A stretch of DNA of 64,000 nt from Linyphia triangularis (lineage: Eukaryota > Arthropoda > Arachnida > Araneae > Linyphiidae). The position numbers and the translations under genes are program-made. Below are positions 51,654 to 63,384 of this stretch, in pieces. Under the pieces are notes generated by a model. It worked only from the letters and a program-made list of their open reading frames with translations. It was not told where the DNA came from and made no database searches. The DNA is taken from contig OZ021723.1 in NCBI GenBank assembly GCA_963978545.1, forward strand, positions 94,470,002 to 94,534,001, in the 5' to 3' direction. Position 1 is the first letter of the stretch. Each line of letters starts with the position of its first letter.

Positions 51654-52898
51654 CCCGGGAGAACGCGCGCCTAAGATACGAACACGGACGCGCGCGCGGG
51701 GTCCAAATGGACCCCACCTACGTAAATCAGTTAATGCTAATTTTTGCATAATATTTAACGTCAGCATGATTATAAAACTAATATTTATGAATTTTCAAAA
51801 TTTTTAATACTACTAATTATTTGAATATATACACTTGTTGAGTATATATTGACGAAATCCGCAACGTCCCCGAAAAGCTAAAAGTTTTTCGTCAATGGTG
51901 ACATATTCCTCAACACAGTAAGAGTCTTTACATTTCTTTATAAAAATTTGAAAAATGTTTCTGATAGCAGCAAGTTTGTCTTCTTTTTGTCTTTCTTCCC
52001 TTGTGATGATGTTGTCAAACCTCAGGCATCTTAAAATAAATAAAAATCGCTTGTACGACATAGTGGCAGGAAAAATTTCGATTCCTGTAACATCTGTATC
52101 CCATAGGTCACGGACGTTCAGGTGCGACGATTTGTGCAAACCACACAAATATAACAGTCCAAACAACGCTCGTATTTCAAATTCGTCAGTTTCTTTGGCA
52201 TCTCTCGTTCTGGAAAATTTCGATGATATTCTTTTAATGTAAATATTTGTACAAATAATTATTTCATCCATAATTTCACGGTCTATAAAAATTCCCCAAG
52301 CTTCATTCGGCGTTGTCACATTTTTTGCAGCCAATCTTGGTCCTGGTAGTTGCGAAATGATGTGTGCACACGTTCGAACGTCAGTTTTAAATTTTTCTTT
52401 CTTCCACAATGTACACTTATCTTTTCCCAGAAAATCCTTTTTGTTGGAAATATCCTCTTCTACGTCGGTATCCAAATCCAGTTCTGATTCTGAATCATGA
52501 TTACTCAAATTCTCATGATCAGAACAATCTTCTTCATCAGAAATAGGGACTTTCAACCTCATTCAAAAGTATTCTCAGTCTTTCCATCTCTTTTTCGTAT
52601 GGAGTCGACATGGCGAAGCCAACAAATAACGTCCGTACACTGAAAGTAGCAGCGGATGAATGCAGCTAATTCGGCTAACGCGGGAAGTCGCGCGGGGTCC
52701 AGACATACCCCAAACGTGACAACCCTTTTGTTAAAGAAGAAATAATGACCCTAAGGAATTTTTGACACCTGGTAGAGGTTAAAGGTCGTGGAAAAGTAGA
52801 CTACTGAAAAGCAGGGCTGGTCAAGGTCAAACATATAATAGAAATTCCTTTTTAAAATCACGTGGGGTCCATTTGGACCCCGGGCGCGTCCTGCCGGG
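51654..52898 (-). mobile_element. Internally deleted piggyBac-family element
   Basis: It is bounded by TTAA on both sides (51650-51653 and 52899-52902), the invariant piggyBac target. Terminal repeats are CCCGGGAGAACGCGC at the left and, reverse-complemented, CCCGGCAGGACGCGC at the right. A subterminal near-palindrome GGGGTCCAAATGGACCCC lies near both ends (51700-51717 and 52864-52881). A third partial GCGCGGGGTCC occurs at 52691-52702. The element is about 1.25 kb against more than 2 kb for complete members, because the 3' half of the transposase is gone. Confidence 0.93.
51813..52611 (-). pseudogene. piggyBac transposase, C-terminally truncated and frameshifted
   Basis: The main frame (52562 down to 51813, 249 aa) starts with an acidic stretch (EEDCSDHENLSNHDSESE), then the piggyBac-family core: F..E.R.LFGLLYLCGLH, RDLWD, MSYKRFLFILRCLRFD near residues 130-190, and TIDEKLLAFRGRCGFRQYI near 222-240. 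The last block contains the first catalytic Asp of the DDE/DDD triad. The protein then leaves the family and stops after LNKCIYSNN. The remaining two catalytic Asp and the C-terminal cysteine-rich domain are absent. A better ATG lies at 52611 in another frame; it reads MSTPYEKEMERLRILLNEVE before a one-base frame change near 52550. So there are two independent defects. The product could at most bind ends as a truncated protein. The plus-strand frame 51955-52242 is a shadow. Confidence 0.93.
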
Positions 52899-53168
52899 TT
52901 AATTTACTTTGATTTTGTTTGTGCATTCGTGGCGTTCAAATCTTGAGAGAACTCATCAACCCACCTGTCGTCATACAAGCTATCTGAAACTTGACAGAGC
53001 GATTCGTTGTCGATGATAATGCATTATATCAAGATTTGAGCGCTGTCACTAAAAGGCAGCTTTTACAGATGATTCTATTATCATTTCAGAGGAGTAACTA
53101 ACCTACTTGCCACCATTCAATCTATTTGAAACTTAATAAATAAACTTGTTGTCGTTGACAGTGCATTC

Positions 53169-54605
<1,437 letters not shown>

Positions 54606-54805
54606 ATGCATTCTATCAAGTTGTGTAGATAAACTTAATATAAAGTTAGTTAATGATACTGAATTGGTGGTTTTATTTCTAGGGGTCAGGGCATTATGAT
54701 GTCGAACTCAAAATTGTTTAAATAAGTTTCGATTGCACCATAAAAGTTGAAAATGAATATAAAAGATTTAGAACAAAAATTTTATTTTCAGGGGTTAATT
54801 TTATT

Positions 54806-55131
54806 ATTTGTTTGAAATTAAATTCCTTGATTTTTTATGAAAAATACTGGTAATGATTCAATTGGTTTAGAATGTGAATTACAAAATGCACAAGTGAAAA
54901 ATTTGATTTGAACTTTAAGTTAACATTTATTTAGTAAAAGAAAGGACATGCGACTTTCATGCTTAAATGCTAGATTTGTACTGAAGTCCACATTAAATAA
55001 GTTCAGTTCCATATGTTCCATATGTTCAGATAAGTATGTTCAATTATAAAAATTGTCTTTCCAAGTGGGAAAATCCATCTTCTGTTCAAATCTGTCATGT
55101 ATTCTTATTAAGCTTGTTTCCCTTGTGATTA
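54806..55131. other. Short intergenic stretch, nothing recognised
   Basis: AT-rich. The direct doubling 'tccatatgttccatatgttcag' near 55009-55027 is the only visible repeat. Confidence 0.5.
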
Positions 55132-55206
55132 GCCGACCAAACGATGTAGTGGTTAGCGTGCTAGCTTCTAGACCGTGAGGTTGCGGGTTCGAGTCCCGTG
55201 TTAGGC
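55132..55206 (+). mobile_element. tRNA-headed SINE, copy 5, interrupted by the LTR element
   Basis: Only the 75-base tRNA-like head is present: gccgaccaaacgatgtagtgg at the start, B box GGGTTCGAGTCCC, ending gtgttaggc. The next base in other copies would begin the SINE body (atgggtg). Here it is the first base of the LTR. The rest of the SINE should lie beyond the right edge of the window, after the retrotransposon. Confidence 0.9.
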
Positions 55207-55816
55207 TGCCGTGAGTATAGTGGTTAGTTAACAAACGTCAGAATTAATCTAAATGAACCTAATTTCGTGCATAAGTTAAAGCGTTGCAATAACTCAAATT
55301 CGTAACTTGAAATGATATTTATTCATGAACAATAGGTATTTAGATAACACATTTCCTCAAAGCACGCTTAGTTAAGTCAGTGCTGAACATCCATAGATTA
55401 AAAGCAAAATATAATATATCATAAAGATATCATAGGACAACTAATAAATCATATTGACACTTTTTCATATTGACACTTTTGATTACTATACAGTATAAAA
55501 ACTGGCTGAGCATTTGAATCAAGAAATTTCACTTACTGGCATATCAGGGTCAGGAAAATGGCGATCTCATGTGCGCGTCATTGCGTCCGATAAAAATGCA
55601 TCTCTCCCTTAGGAACCACCTCTTGACCGACTTGCTATCTCCCCAATTTCCTTCTGTCTCTTACGATCCCCCTCATAATTACATCAAAACTTCTCTCTCT
55701 ACGCCATTGGAGCGGCTCTCATCCTTTATGGAATCGCCAACTCTTATTTGACCAATTGGCCAAACCCCTGTTTAAATATTCCCCCAAAAGCTTCGGACAG
55801 AAACTTAAGGGGCTAT
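55207..55816 (-). repeat. 3' LTR, portion directly comparable to the 5' LTR
   Basis: The first 610 bases match 63391-64000 position for position apart from about five substitutions (one near 55349, one near 55556, a GG/AT pair and one T/G near 55609-55620). Since the other copy is cut by the window edge, the LTR continues right of 55816 by an unknown distance. A candidate end is near 57965, where ccaaca precedes a pyrimidine-rich ttcgccctttttcccgcc (a polypurine tract on the minus strand), but this is a guess. The frame at 55569-55751, repeated at 63753-63935, is just LTR sequence. Confidence 0.9.
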
Positions 55817-58188
55817 GCACTTGTTGCAGTTTAAACAGATCCCTTAATAAAATTTGTAAAATGTCTGTGGATATACAGCATGACATTTATCACCCTTTTC
55901 ACCAACAAAAATTTTAAAGAAATTCCACTCAGCCAGCTAAAAATTAAAAAATAAAACTCTCACAGCATTCCATAAAGTAACTGCAAAAAAAATACACAAG
56001 AATGAAAGATGATGTGTAAAAGTATGAAATTACAAGCAGATAGTTGTACACTGAAATATGACCAATCACAATTTTTGGTAACATTGTTAAAGAGCAAAAA
56101 TATATAAATAAAAAACAACATGAAGATGTAACCAGGAAAACACAAGGTATAATTTAGAAGGAAAAGAAAAAGAAGTTGGTTCATGAACAACGTTCTCAAT
56201 CGTCATTGTGTAAGTTTTTTCAGTTTCATAGTTTGTAAATCTCCATAGTCAAAGAGTTCAGTTTATTGTGACCATCTAACACAGTATTGTTGTTCTGTGT
56301 TATTCTAAAGGTGTTGAACATTCCTAGCAAAAAGTTTGTGTATCGGAAAGAAAACAGTTTATTGTTCACACTTGCAATGTCACTAGAATGTCTGTCTTCT
56401 CTCGTTCCCTGAAGATCGAGTTACCCAGGAGCAAAAAAAGAATAGTTTTACCTGGATGTCGTGTGGTCCTCAATCAAAGTGGATGGCCAGAGGAAAATGT
56501 GTTCAGTTGCCATTGCATTGGTGATGAGGAGTCAAAGGAAAGCTGCGAGGGGTGTGGCCTGCTTTGCTACCTGTTCCTTTCTCCAACTTCGCGGACTTGG
56601 GTGAGTGACGGCCTCCTACTGTATGGCCAGGTCAAGCTTGCTGATCTCTGTAACCGGAACATCGGAACATTCTCTGTGTGTCGTCTGCTGTGATGATGCC
56701 GGAAGGTAGCTCCGCCCTGTCCCACAGGTGTCGAATGGGGCATGTTGGGTCCTCCTATCAATTTGTATGTCCACGGTCCACGTCTCTCGGACTCCGCTGC
56801 TTGGAATTTCGCAGTCGTTCGGTGTAGCTTGTTGAGGACTGCCATCTGGTGGTGTGATATGGAAACATCTGTTGGACCTGTTGCTGCGTTGTCGTGGTCT
56901 GATTGAAATCGCTGAGTAGTCTGGAAAGCGAGTACTGTATCTCTGACGAAATCTGACCATTCTGAAGAACTATTTCTGCTTCACTGTAAATCTCTGGCCA
57001 GCGGTGATATTCAGCTGTAGCAAAAATTTAGGAATGCTACTTTGCGCAAGGCAGCACGCCCTTCTACTTCATTGTAAATGCAGATCTGTTTAGATTTTTT
57101 GATACAGAAAAATGACAATTCCAAGACTCATAAATACTCAGCCAGTCCTAAACTTTTAACCTAATCAACTATTATTAGTAATCCTCACATGAAAGACTGC
57201 TCAAAATCAAAATAGAAAAAAAAATTACCATTTAACTTTCATTAACCAAAGTAGAAAAATACAAATATACTTAGTCTTATCTCCCTTTTATATCATTTTT
57301 TTCTTAAACTTCCCTTGATTATTTATTACATAACCAGAACAAAGCATTAAGTTTCCATCCAAAAATTAATTTACACCACCAATTGCCAACGTAATTAACA
57401 TCCTTAATCACCAATTCCAATCATGAATTAATTACTAATATCGTAGACAACACACTCGTATAATCAGAGCTACGATCCAAAATCCACAGCGTGAACGCGT
57501 TCTGTTGATCAAATTAATCCAGAGAACATAAAATCCACTCATTTTGCCTGCCTAACAGCAGATTCCTACCAGTTTCAGTGTTCAAAAACGCCGTAATCTA
57601 ACCCATTAAAAAAACAATGCCATACATTAATCGAAAAGAGACCAAATGTCTCATTAATTCCAGTGCAACAAATCGCTACCAAAAAAAAATTTCGACGACC
57701 CCCTCGTTGGCCTTAAAAAAAAAAAAAAACTGACTTCCGCTACCTCTGTTAAAGTGGGGAGAAAAAAAAAACGAAAAATCGCCCCTCTGAACTCTCCAAA
57801 AAGAAAAACAACACAAAAACACAAACTTCGTTCTCCTTGGCAAGTCACGTGACAGAAGCGGTCAGAACTTCTCCCCGTCTGATGACGTCACACACCCTTT
57901 CTGAGACCGGAGAACTACATGTTCCCCACAAAAAAAATAAAAACCTGTTCTGAAAGTGACCAACATTCGCCCTTTTTCCCGCCAAAATGCAGACAGTCAT
58001 TTGCCGACGCGTCCCTCGCCATTAGTGTCAACAAGACTCTACGCGACACTATTTATGACCAATTCATGCGTGCTGAATACTCCCGTAGCAAAGATTGACA
58101 AAAGCTAAGACTTTTAAATTTACGAGTTCCCTCGTCTAGCTAGAGAATGACAGCGCTTTTTTTATTGTTTGTCAATCCAAGTCTTGTC
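55817..58188 (-). other. Region between pol and the matched LTR: LTR remainder and/or untranslated
   Basis: It contains the rest of the 3' LTR and possibly a 3' untranslated region. 56388-56960 is distinctly GC-richer, with overlapping frames on both strands (101 aa plus; 92 and 114 aa minus). None shows a signal peptide, membrane anchor or fusion-peptide pattern that would suggest an envelope gene. A-rich stretches on the plus strand lie at 57711-57730 and 57761-57770. I cannot say which bases are LTR without the other LTR. Confidence 0.5.
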
Positions 58189-60296
58189 CTAGGAATCGTG
58201 AGAAGTTATCGGCTGAACGCGATCTTTACTTCTAAGGTCGTACCGGTGAGCAAAAGATGCCTGAAGGTCGGAATTATTTTTGTGATCTATTCCCTTTTCC
58301 AAGATAAATTTATCGTATCTCTTTTCTGCTAGTTTTAAACTACAGATGTGGATGCGTGTCTTAACGATTTGGGGGGATGTTAACAATTGAATGTCAAAGA
58401 GGTTTTTTGTGTGTATCTTTGTAATCTTGTAGGGTCCTGTGAAATACTTTTTAAACTTGCCTGGGGTTTTGTAGTACACAATACTGTCAACTGTGAAATG
58501 TCTCTTGTGTGATTTACTGATAGCATAATTTTGCTGTGTCAACTGTGCATTTTCAATGTGTTTAAAAGCCTGTTTCCTACATTCTTCTATTTGTAGCATT
58601 GTTTTCTCAACGTAATTAGGATATCCCAACCAATCTAAATTTGATTTTTTACAAACTTTCATTGTGCTGAATATAGGTTCTATTTTACGACCAAAAAATA
58701 GCTGTGAAGGGGAAAAGCTTGTCGTAGAGTGAATTGAACTGTTATACATTGCCTTATGAATATCTAATGCTGATTGTAGATCAATTTTTTGCTCTTTTAA
58801 AGCTAAGATGGTGTTCTTAATCTCTAAATTCGTGGACTCGACTTTACCGTTGCACCAAGGAGCGTAAACAGGTGTGTGTATAAGGTGTACCCCTAATAAT
58901 CTGTTTAATTCGGTAAAGCCCTTAGCAATGAAGTTACTACAATTGTCTGATAAAATGGTTTCTGGTACGCCGTATCTAGAAATGTACTGCATGAGACACT
59001 TAGCTATTTGTTGTGATCCAATTGATTCTAATTTATATAGATCTAAGTATCTACTAAAATTTTCTATGATACTTAATACGTAAGCGCCACACTTTAGCGG
59101 TCCCAAAATATCCATAGATAACTGTGCTCCAATTGTATTTGGAGTATGTGCAAATCCTTGCGGTTTGAATTTTTGATAGCTTCGCTTCACTCTATTGCAA
59201 GTTTCACAACTCTTAATGTAATTTGTGACATCCGAATATAACCCTTTCCAGTGAAATTTTTGCATTAAAAATTGAAACGTTTTAGCTATGCCAAAATGTG
59301 TAAAATGTGCGTTTTGAATTGCGTGAATTTGTAATGTGTCCGGTAGAACCACATTAAACATGTAGCTATCTACATCGTTTTCTGTAATTTTTCTCTTGAA
59401 CATAAGTAATCCAGAATCTTCATCCACAAAATAATTTTTAAATTTTGCCTTCAATTTGCCATTATCTTTGTGTAAAGCTTCCTTAATTTCCAGAATGTTA
59501 AGATCCCTATTTTGTTCCATAAGAATATTAGTATCATCTAATTTATGACCCTTGTTATCAGACAAATGATGTATGATGTTTGAGCTTTTCAGCTGATTGA
59601 CTACACAACCCTCCCAAGCCTGATCTTTTTTGTTGATGTGAACGGAACCTTCGGATTGTGAAGCTGTTCCAATGTTTTGGTTATACTGAGCCTGTGGTGT
59701 ACTGAGTATGGTATTTACGGAAGTAAGGTTTGTTTTAGGTATAGTATCATCTACATTTTTAGAACCCTCTGAAAATTTTTCTTTAATTCTCGTAGTATCT
59801 GTGTCCAATGTGACCTCAATATTTGGTATATTGACCATACGTGACAAATAGTCCGGTAAAACGTTGTCAATACCTCTGATGTACTGTATGTCGAAAGAGT
59901 AATAAGCCAATTCATTTAAAATCCTTGTAATTTTATTTGACTTGTTTTGAAGTTTGGAGAAATACTGTAGTGGTCTGTGGTCAGAAAAAACAGTAAATGT
60001 GCCCCCATACAAATACTCACAGAAGTGTAAGATTGATTTATGTAAGGCAATAAGCTCAAGATAAATCGCTGGCTGCTTTTCCTCAAATTGTGAGTTCTTT
60101 TTAGAGAAATACGCAACAGGACAAAGTTTGTCACCATGATACTGAAAAAGACTGGCTCCAACTGACATTTTCGAAGCGTCACATGCGAGATAAAATTTCT
60201 CTTTAATATTGACCTGTTTTAAAAAGGGTTTAGTAAAAAATTGCCTTTGTAGATTTTGAAAAGCTACATTATGCCTTTCTGTCCAAACAAACGGTG
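58189..60296 (-). CDS. pol: pol, RNase H and integrase domains
   Basis: Degrades the RNA template during reverse transcription and inserts the cDNA in the nucleus. The frame opens just after the A/T homopolymer at 60297-60311; the first ATG (60168) lies inside RNase H, so this is the 3' part of pol and not a separate gene. Numbering from that Met: RNase H Asp just upstream (ACDASK), Glu38 (LELIAL), Asp63 (FSDHRP) and Asp101 (DNVLPDYLSR). Integrase has a zinc-binding H..H..C321-x2-C324 region, then D353 (MDILGP), D408 (LSDN) and E444 (GKVES), with exactly 35 residues between the last two. A GPY/F module (FTGPYKI, 578-580) and a basic C-terminus follow; stop at 58189. No chromodomain seen. All catalytic residues are intact, which fits the young LTRs. 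Confidence 0.95.
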
Positions 60297-61227
60297 TTTT
60301 TTTTTTTTTTTGTTAATTCCTCCAAAACACTTGTGTAGTTAGCATAGTTCTTAATACTATCACGATAAAAATTAGTCAAACCATTGAATCGACGTAATTC
60401 CTTGATGTTTTTAGGAGTTTGGAAGCAGGTGATTTTTTGAGTGTTATATTCTGTTGGAGTGATTCCTGTTTGTGAAATTTCGTATCCCAAATATGTGATT
60501 TTCTCCCTAAAGAAATTGCATTTCTCTGCACTTAAAGTTAAGTTGTTAGCCCTTAATCTCTCGAATACTAACTGCAGCTTATGTATCATTTCTTCAAAGC
60601 AGTTTGAAGGAATTATTACGTCATCAATAAAGAAACATATTCCATAACTTATCAAATCTCCCAATATCTCATGTATCAAATTTTGGAATATAGATGACGC
60701 TGTGACAAAACCATAAGGTAGACGGACAAATTTATATGTACCCCACATTGAGGCAAATCCAAACTTTTCAGAATGTTCCTCCATGCTTAACTGTAAGAAT
60801 GCACTATTAAAATCAATAATGCTGTAAAATCGGTACCCACTTAAATCTGTGACCAAATCTTTGATTTTTGGTAAGATCTGTGGTGCTTTAACAATTAAAG
60901 AATTCAAAAGACGCATATCCAAACATAAGCGAAAGCGTTTCTTATCGTCATTATTTTCTGCCTTTTTTTTGACCATAAGCACAGGTGCCAAAAAATTCGT
61001 GTTTGACTTTCGAATGATGTTGGCTTCCAAAAGAGTGTCAATTTGAATTTTTGCCTCTTCTCTTAGAAGATGGGGGATGGGATAAGGCTTACACCCAATT
61101 GCAGCATCATGTTTTAAGATTATACTAGGTTTTATAGCATCACAATGGCCTAAAGTTTTCATGGATTTTGAAAACACCATGTAGTTTTCCTGTAATAATT
61201 GACTCAGAATTTTGCTGTTGTTATCGT
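60269..61227 (-). CDS. pol: pol, reverse transcriptase domain
   Basis: Copies the element's RNA into DNA in the cytoplasmic particle. Numbered from the Met at 61180: a gypsy-type entry region (PYPIPHLLREEAKIQID, about 33-49), LDMRLLNS (87-94), Asp123 in IIDFNSAF, LPYGFVTASSIFQ (164-176) and the catalytic box FIDD (184-187) in place of the common YxDD. Then come EKCNFF..ITYLGYEIS and the connection/thumb region RRFNGLTNFYRD. The frame opens upstream of the Met to about 61227, where it meets the protease frame. It ends out of frame at 60269, just after a 15-base A run on the minus strand. Phe in the first position of the xxDD box also occurs in other retroelements, so it is not by itself a defect. 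Confidence 0.95.
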
Positions 61228-62152
61228 TGAGGGTGACTCAAATCAAAATCGATGATGCTAAATTCCCGTTCTCGCAAATGCTTAATTTCCTCAGTACCCG
61301 TAATCAAGTTAATCATTTGTGTGTTTGATTTTTGCGAATCATCAATTTGAAAATCTTTTTCAAAATACCCAACTTTCATCGATTTATTTAAGTGAAGAGT
61401 GTCTGGTGATGTGTTTTGAACCAATGTACAAAATTTATTATTCTTCATGTAGTTAATGGACATGCTACACTCTAGTCGATTATTAAGTTGCATAGGTGTG
61501 AAACAAATGTCCCCCTCAAAATTTTTATTTGTGTAATCCTTGCTTCTCAATTTTATGAAACTCGCTTCACCAGGCTCTAAGATGACTGCATGTGTCAAGA
61601 AAACAGAATTTGACTCCCCTTTTATGCAAAGGGTAGAGTCACAGAATTGGACTGTTGTCTTGTCTAGAAACTCCAGTTTACCCTCACGTAAGTTTACAAT
61701 TACCCTATTTTCACTCAGAAACTGCATGCCTAAAATAATCTGAAATTGCTCTTGAAACCTTTCGCTTGAGACGAAAAACGTAACCTTTAGCCTTTTATTT
61801 CCCACTTTTAAAATCTTTTCAATGCAATTTGTGTATTTTAATACTGACCCTGTTATGGTCGTAATTACCACATTTGAAGCGACACATTTAGTTTTGATTT
61901 TCTGTTTTATTAACATGTAAACTTCCTTTGAGCATAAGCAGATATTTGCTCCTGTATCAAGAAGTGCTTTAAATTGTACTCCTGCGATTTCCGTTTGAAT
62001 AATAGGTAAATTTGAAACATTGTAACTGTTAAAATTGTTTAAATTCTCGATTTTCAAATTTCCCACCTGTAATTGTCTGGGTATACCTGCACTTCTCGTT
62101 TGATCTGAGCAACTGTTTAAGTGTTCTCCATGTCCCCCTGTGCTATGTCTAA
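61221..62152 (-). CDS. pro: Aspartic protease region (start of pro-pol)
   Basis: Cleaves Gag and Gag-Pol in the particle. The frame is the -1 frame relative to gag. It is open from the UUUUUUA heptamer at 62150-62156, overlaps the gag tail, and continues to a stop at 61221. The nominal start codon at 62066 is GTG, so initiation there is unlikely; entry by frameshift fits better. The active-site triplet lies in LLDTGAN (Asp37 counted from 62066). ITTITGS follows as a possible flap, and IILGMQFLSEN is the conserved ILG strand. The part after about residue 150 is a linker before RT. A one-base frame change near 61228 separates it from RT. Confidence 0.9.
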
Positions 62153-62374
62153 AAAATGATTTGAAGCTTGTGAATTATTGTTACCATGTGAATTATATCT
62201 ACCTCTGCCTTGATTATTGTAGTAATAATTACCACGATTTTGTCTGTTCTGTCCCCTGACGTGCTGATTCGGATTTCTGAAGTACCTGTTTTGTGATATG
62301 TTACCTCTAATACCACCCCGTTGACCGGAATAACCGCCTCTCGCATTTTGGGTGTTCGGATATTGCTGGTTATG
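62117..62374 (-). pseudogene. gag: gag C-terminal tail beyond an in-frame UGA
   Basis: Directly after the UGA at 62375-62377, the same frame stays open for 85 codons to a TAA at 62117-62119. The tail is rich in Arg, Gly, Asn, Gln and Tyr, with RGG and RG repeats, as expected for an RNA-binding nucleocapsid end. Compositional continuity and the slippery heptamer lying in this same frame show that it belongs to gag. The 65-codon frame at 62149-62346 is in another frame and is a shadow. Confidence 0.85.
62150..62156 (-). promoter_or_regulatory. -1 ribosomal frameshift heptamer UUUUUUA
   Basis: On the minus strand the gag codons read CAT TTT TTA, which contain U UUU UUA aligned as X XXY YYZ. The protease frame is exactly -1 to gag, is open at this point, and the gag stop follows 33 bases downstream. 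I did not find a strong stem-loop in the next 60 bases by eye; a pseudoknot is possible. Confidence 0.85.
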
Positions 62375-63274
62375 TCAATTTTGTTGTGGTATGTTAATCA
62401 TACTCTTAAATGCCTCACATTCCGTTGAAAAATGATCCCCCGACACTCCACATAAATAACACTGCATCGCTTGTACTTGCCCAGGAGGGTTTTGAGTAGT
62501 TGTTTCCATGCGATTGATTTGTTGTAACTGCTGCTCTTCTGATTGTGAGAAGGAGTTTTCCACCTTTAATGCATTAATTTTACATCTCGCAACCGTGTCA
62601 AGCGCCATTTGAGAATTTTTTGCTATTTCAATAGCTTGTTCGAATGATTTCGGGTTCAATTTTAGTACGTCTCGTTGAATTTCTGGTAGAAGCGCCCCTA
62701 CGAATTTTGAGAGTCTAAGCTTGTCAATTACCGCTTTCGTATCTTGCGAGATTTCCGTTTGCGAGGTGCCCAAATATTTATTCGAAGCCACGACAAGTCT
62801 ATGTGCAAACATTTTGACCGATTCATTTTCTCTCATGTGACAGTTGGAGAAATCTAATTGGCACTGTCCCACATCTAATTCGTCCCGGAAAAAGTCCATG
62901 ATTTTATCCCTACCCAGATCATAATTTTGGGAATTCATCAATTCTCTGTCTGACATAAGGTAGCGAAGCGCGTTCCCCCGTAATTTCGATTTCAAAATCG
63001 TGAGTTTCTCAGAGTCTTTCCACTTTGCCAGTAAAGCCACTTCGTCAAATTGTCGAAAAAAAAATTTCGTCTCATCTTTATTACCCTCATAATTTGCGGT
63101 TAATAAAGCTAAACCATTTATTCTGCTAGCGCTCTCCATTTCAATGTTTTCCTGTGCCATTTTTTTATTATTTTGACTTCCGCTCGCACGCTGTTTAATT
63201 GTCTCGGCTCTGACTATATTAGCTGTAGTTGACCGCGTTTTGAAATTTGAAAGCTTCCTATTTCCACGAACCAT
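62375..63274 (-). CDS. gag: gag, capsid and zinc knuckle
   Basis: Structural protein that forms the particle and packages RNA. The true ATG is at 63274; the apparent start two codons earlier is TTG. The N-terminus is basic. Residues about 60-240 (numbered from the TTG) form the helical capsid-like region typical of gypsy Gags, with FFRQFDEVALLAKW, MDFFRDEL and ENESVKMFAHRL. A zinc knuckle C274-x2-C277-x5-H283-x4-C288 (CYLCGVSGDHFSTEC) is one residue longer than the standard CX2CX4HX4C. The frame stops at UGA 62375-62377, 13 codons after the last knuckle Cys, but continues beyond it as described for 62117-62374. Confidence 0.93.
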   Translation of the reverse strand: MVRGNRKLSNFKTRSTTANIVRAETIKQRASGSQNNKKMAQENIEMESASRINGLALLTANYEGNKDETKFFFRQFDEVALLAKWKDSEKLTILKSKLRGNALRYLMSDRELMNSQNYDLGRDKIMDFFRDELDVGQCQLDFSNCHMRENESVKMFAHRLVVASNKYLGTSQTEISQDTKAVIDKLRLSKFVGALLPEIQRDVLKLNPKSFEQAIEIAKNSQMALDTVARCKINALKVENSFSQSEEQQLQQINRMETTTQNPPGQVQAMQCYLCGVSGDHFSTECEAFKSMINIPQQN

Positions 63275-63370
63275 ATTCAATTACAAAAACAATTTCGCAA
63301 ATCACTATCATTCTAATTTTACTTTCCTTCAAATACCACTTATTCACTGAACAATATGCATTTCAAACTG

Positions 63371-63384
63371 AGTCCAAGGCACCA
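63371..63384 (-). promoter_or_regulatory. Primer-binding site
   Basis: On the minus strand TGGTGCCTTGGACT starts six bases inside the 5' LTR boundary. It is complementary to a tRNA 3' end of the form ...AGTCCAAGGCACCA: CCA tail, A discriminator, acceptor strand CCAAGGC. I cannot name the tRNA; its acceptor 5' strand would be GCCTTGG. Confidence 0.8.

Noticed and set aside
55132..55206. True tRNA genes at the SINE heads
   Set aside because: The acceptor stem is only partly paired, the anticodon stem is poor, and the same head is joined to a SINE body in other copies.
55569..55751. 60-codon frame present in both LTRs (also 63753-63935)
   Set aside because: It recurs only because the LTR recurs. 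The substitutions between copies change amino acids freely.
56388..56960. Envelope gene of the retroelement
   Set aside because: No signal peptide, membrane anchor, cleavage site or cysteine pattern in any frame, and frames are short and overlapping.
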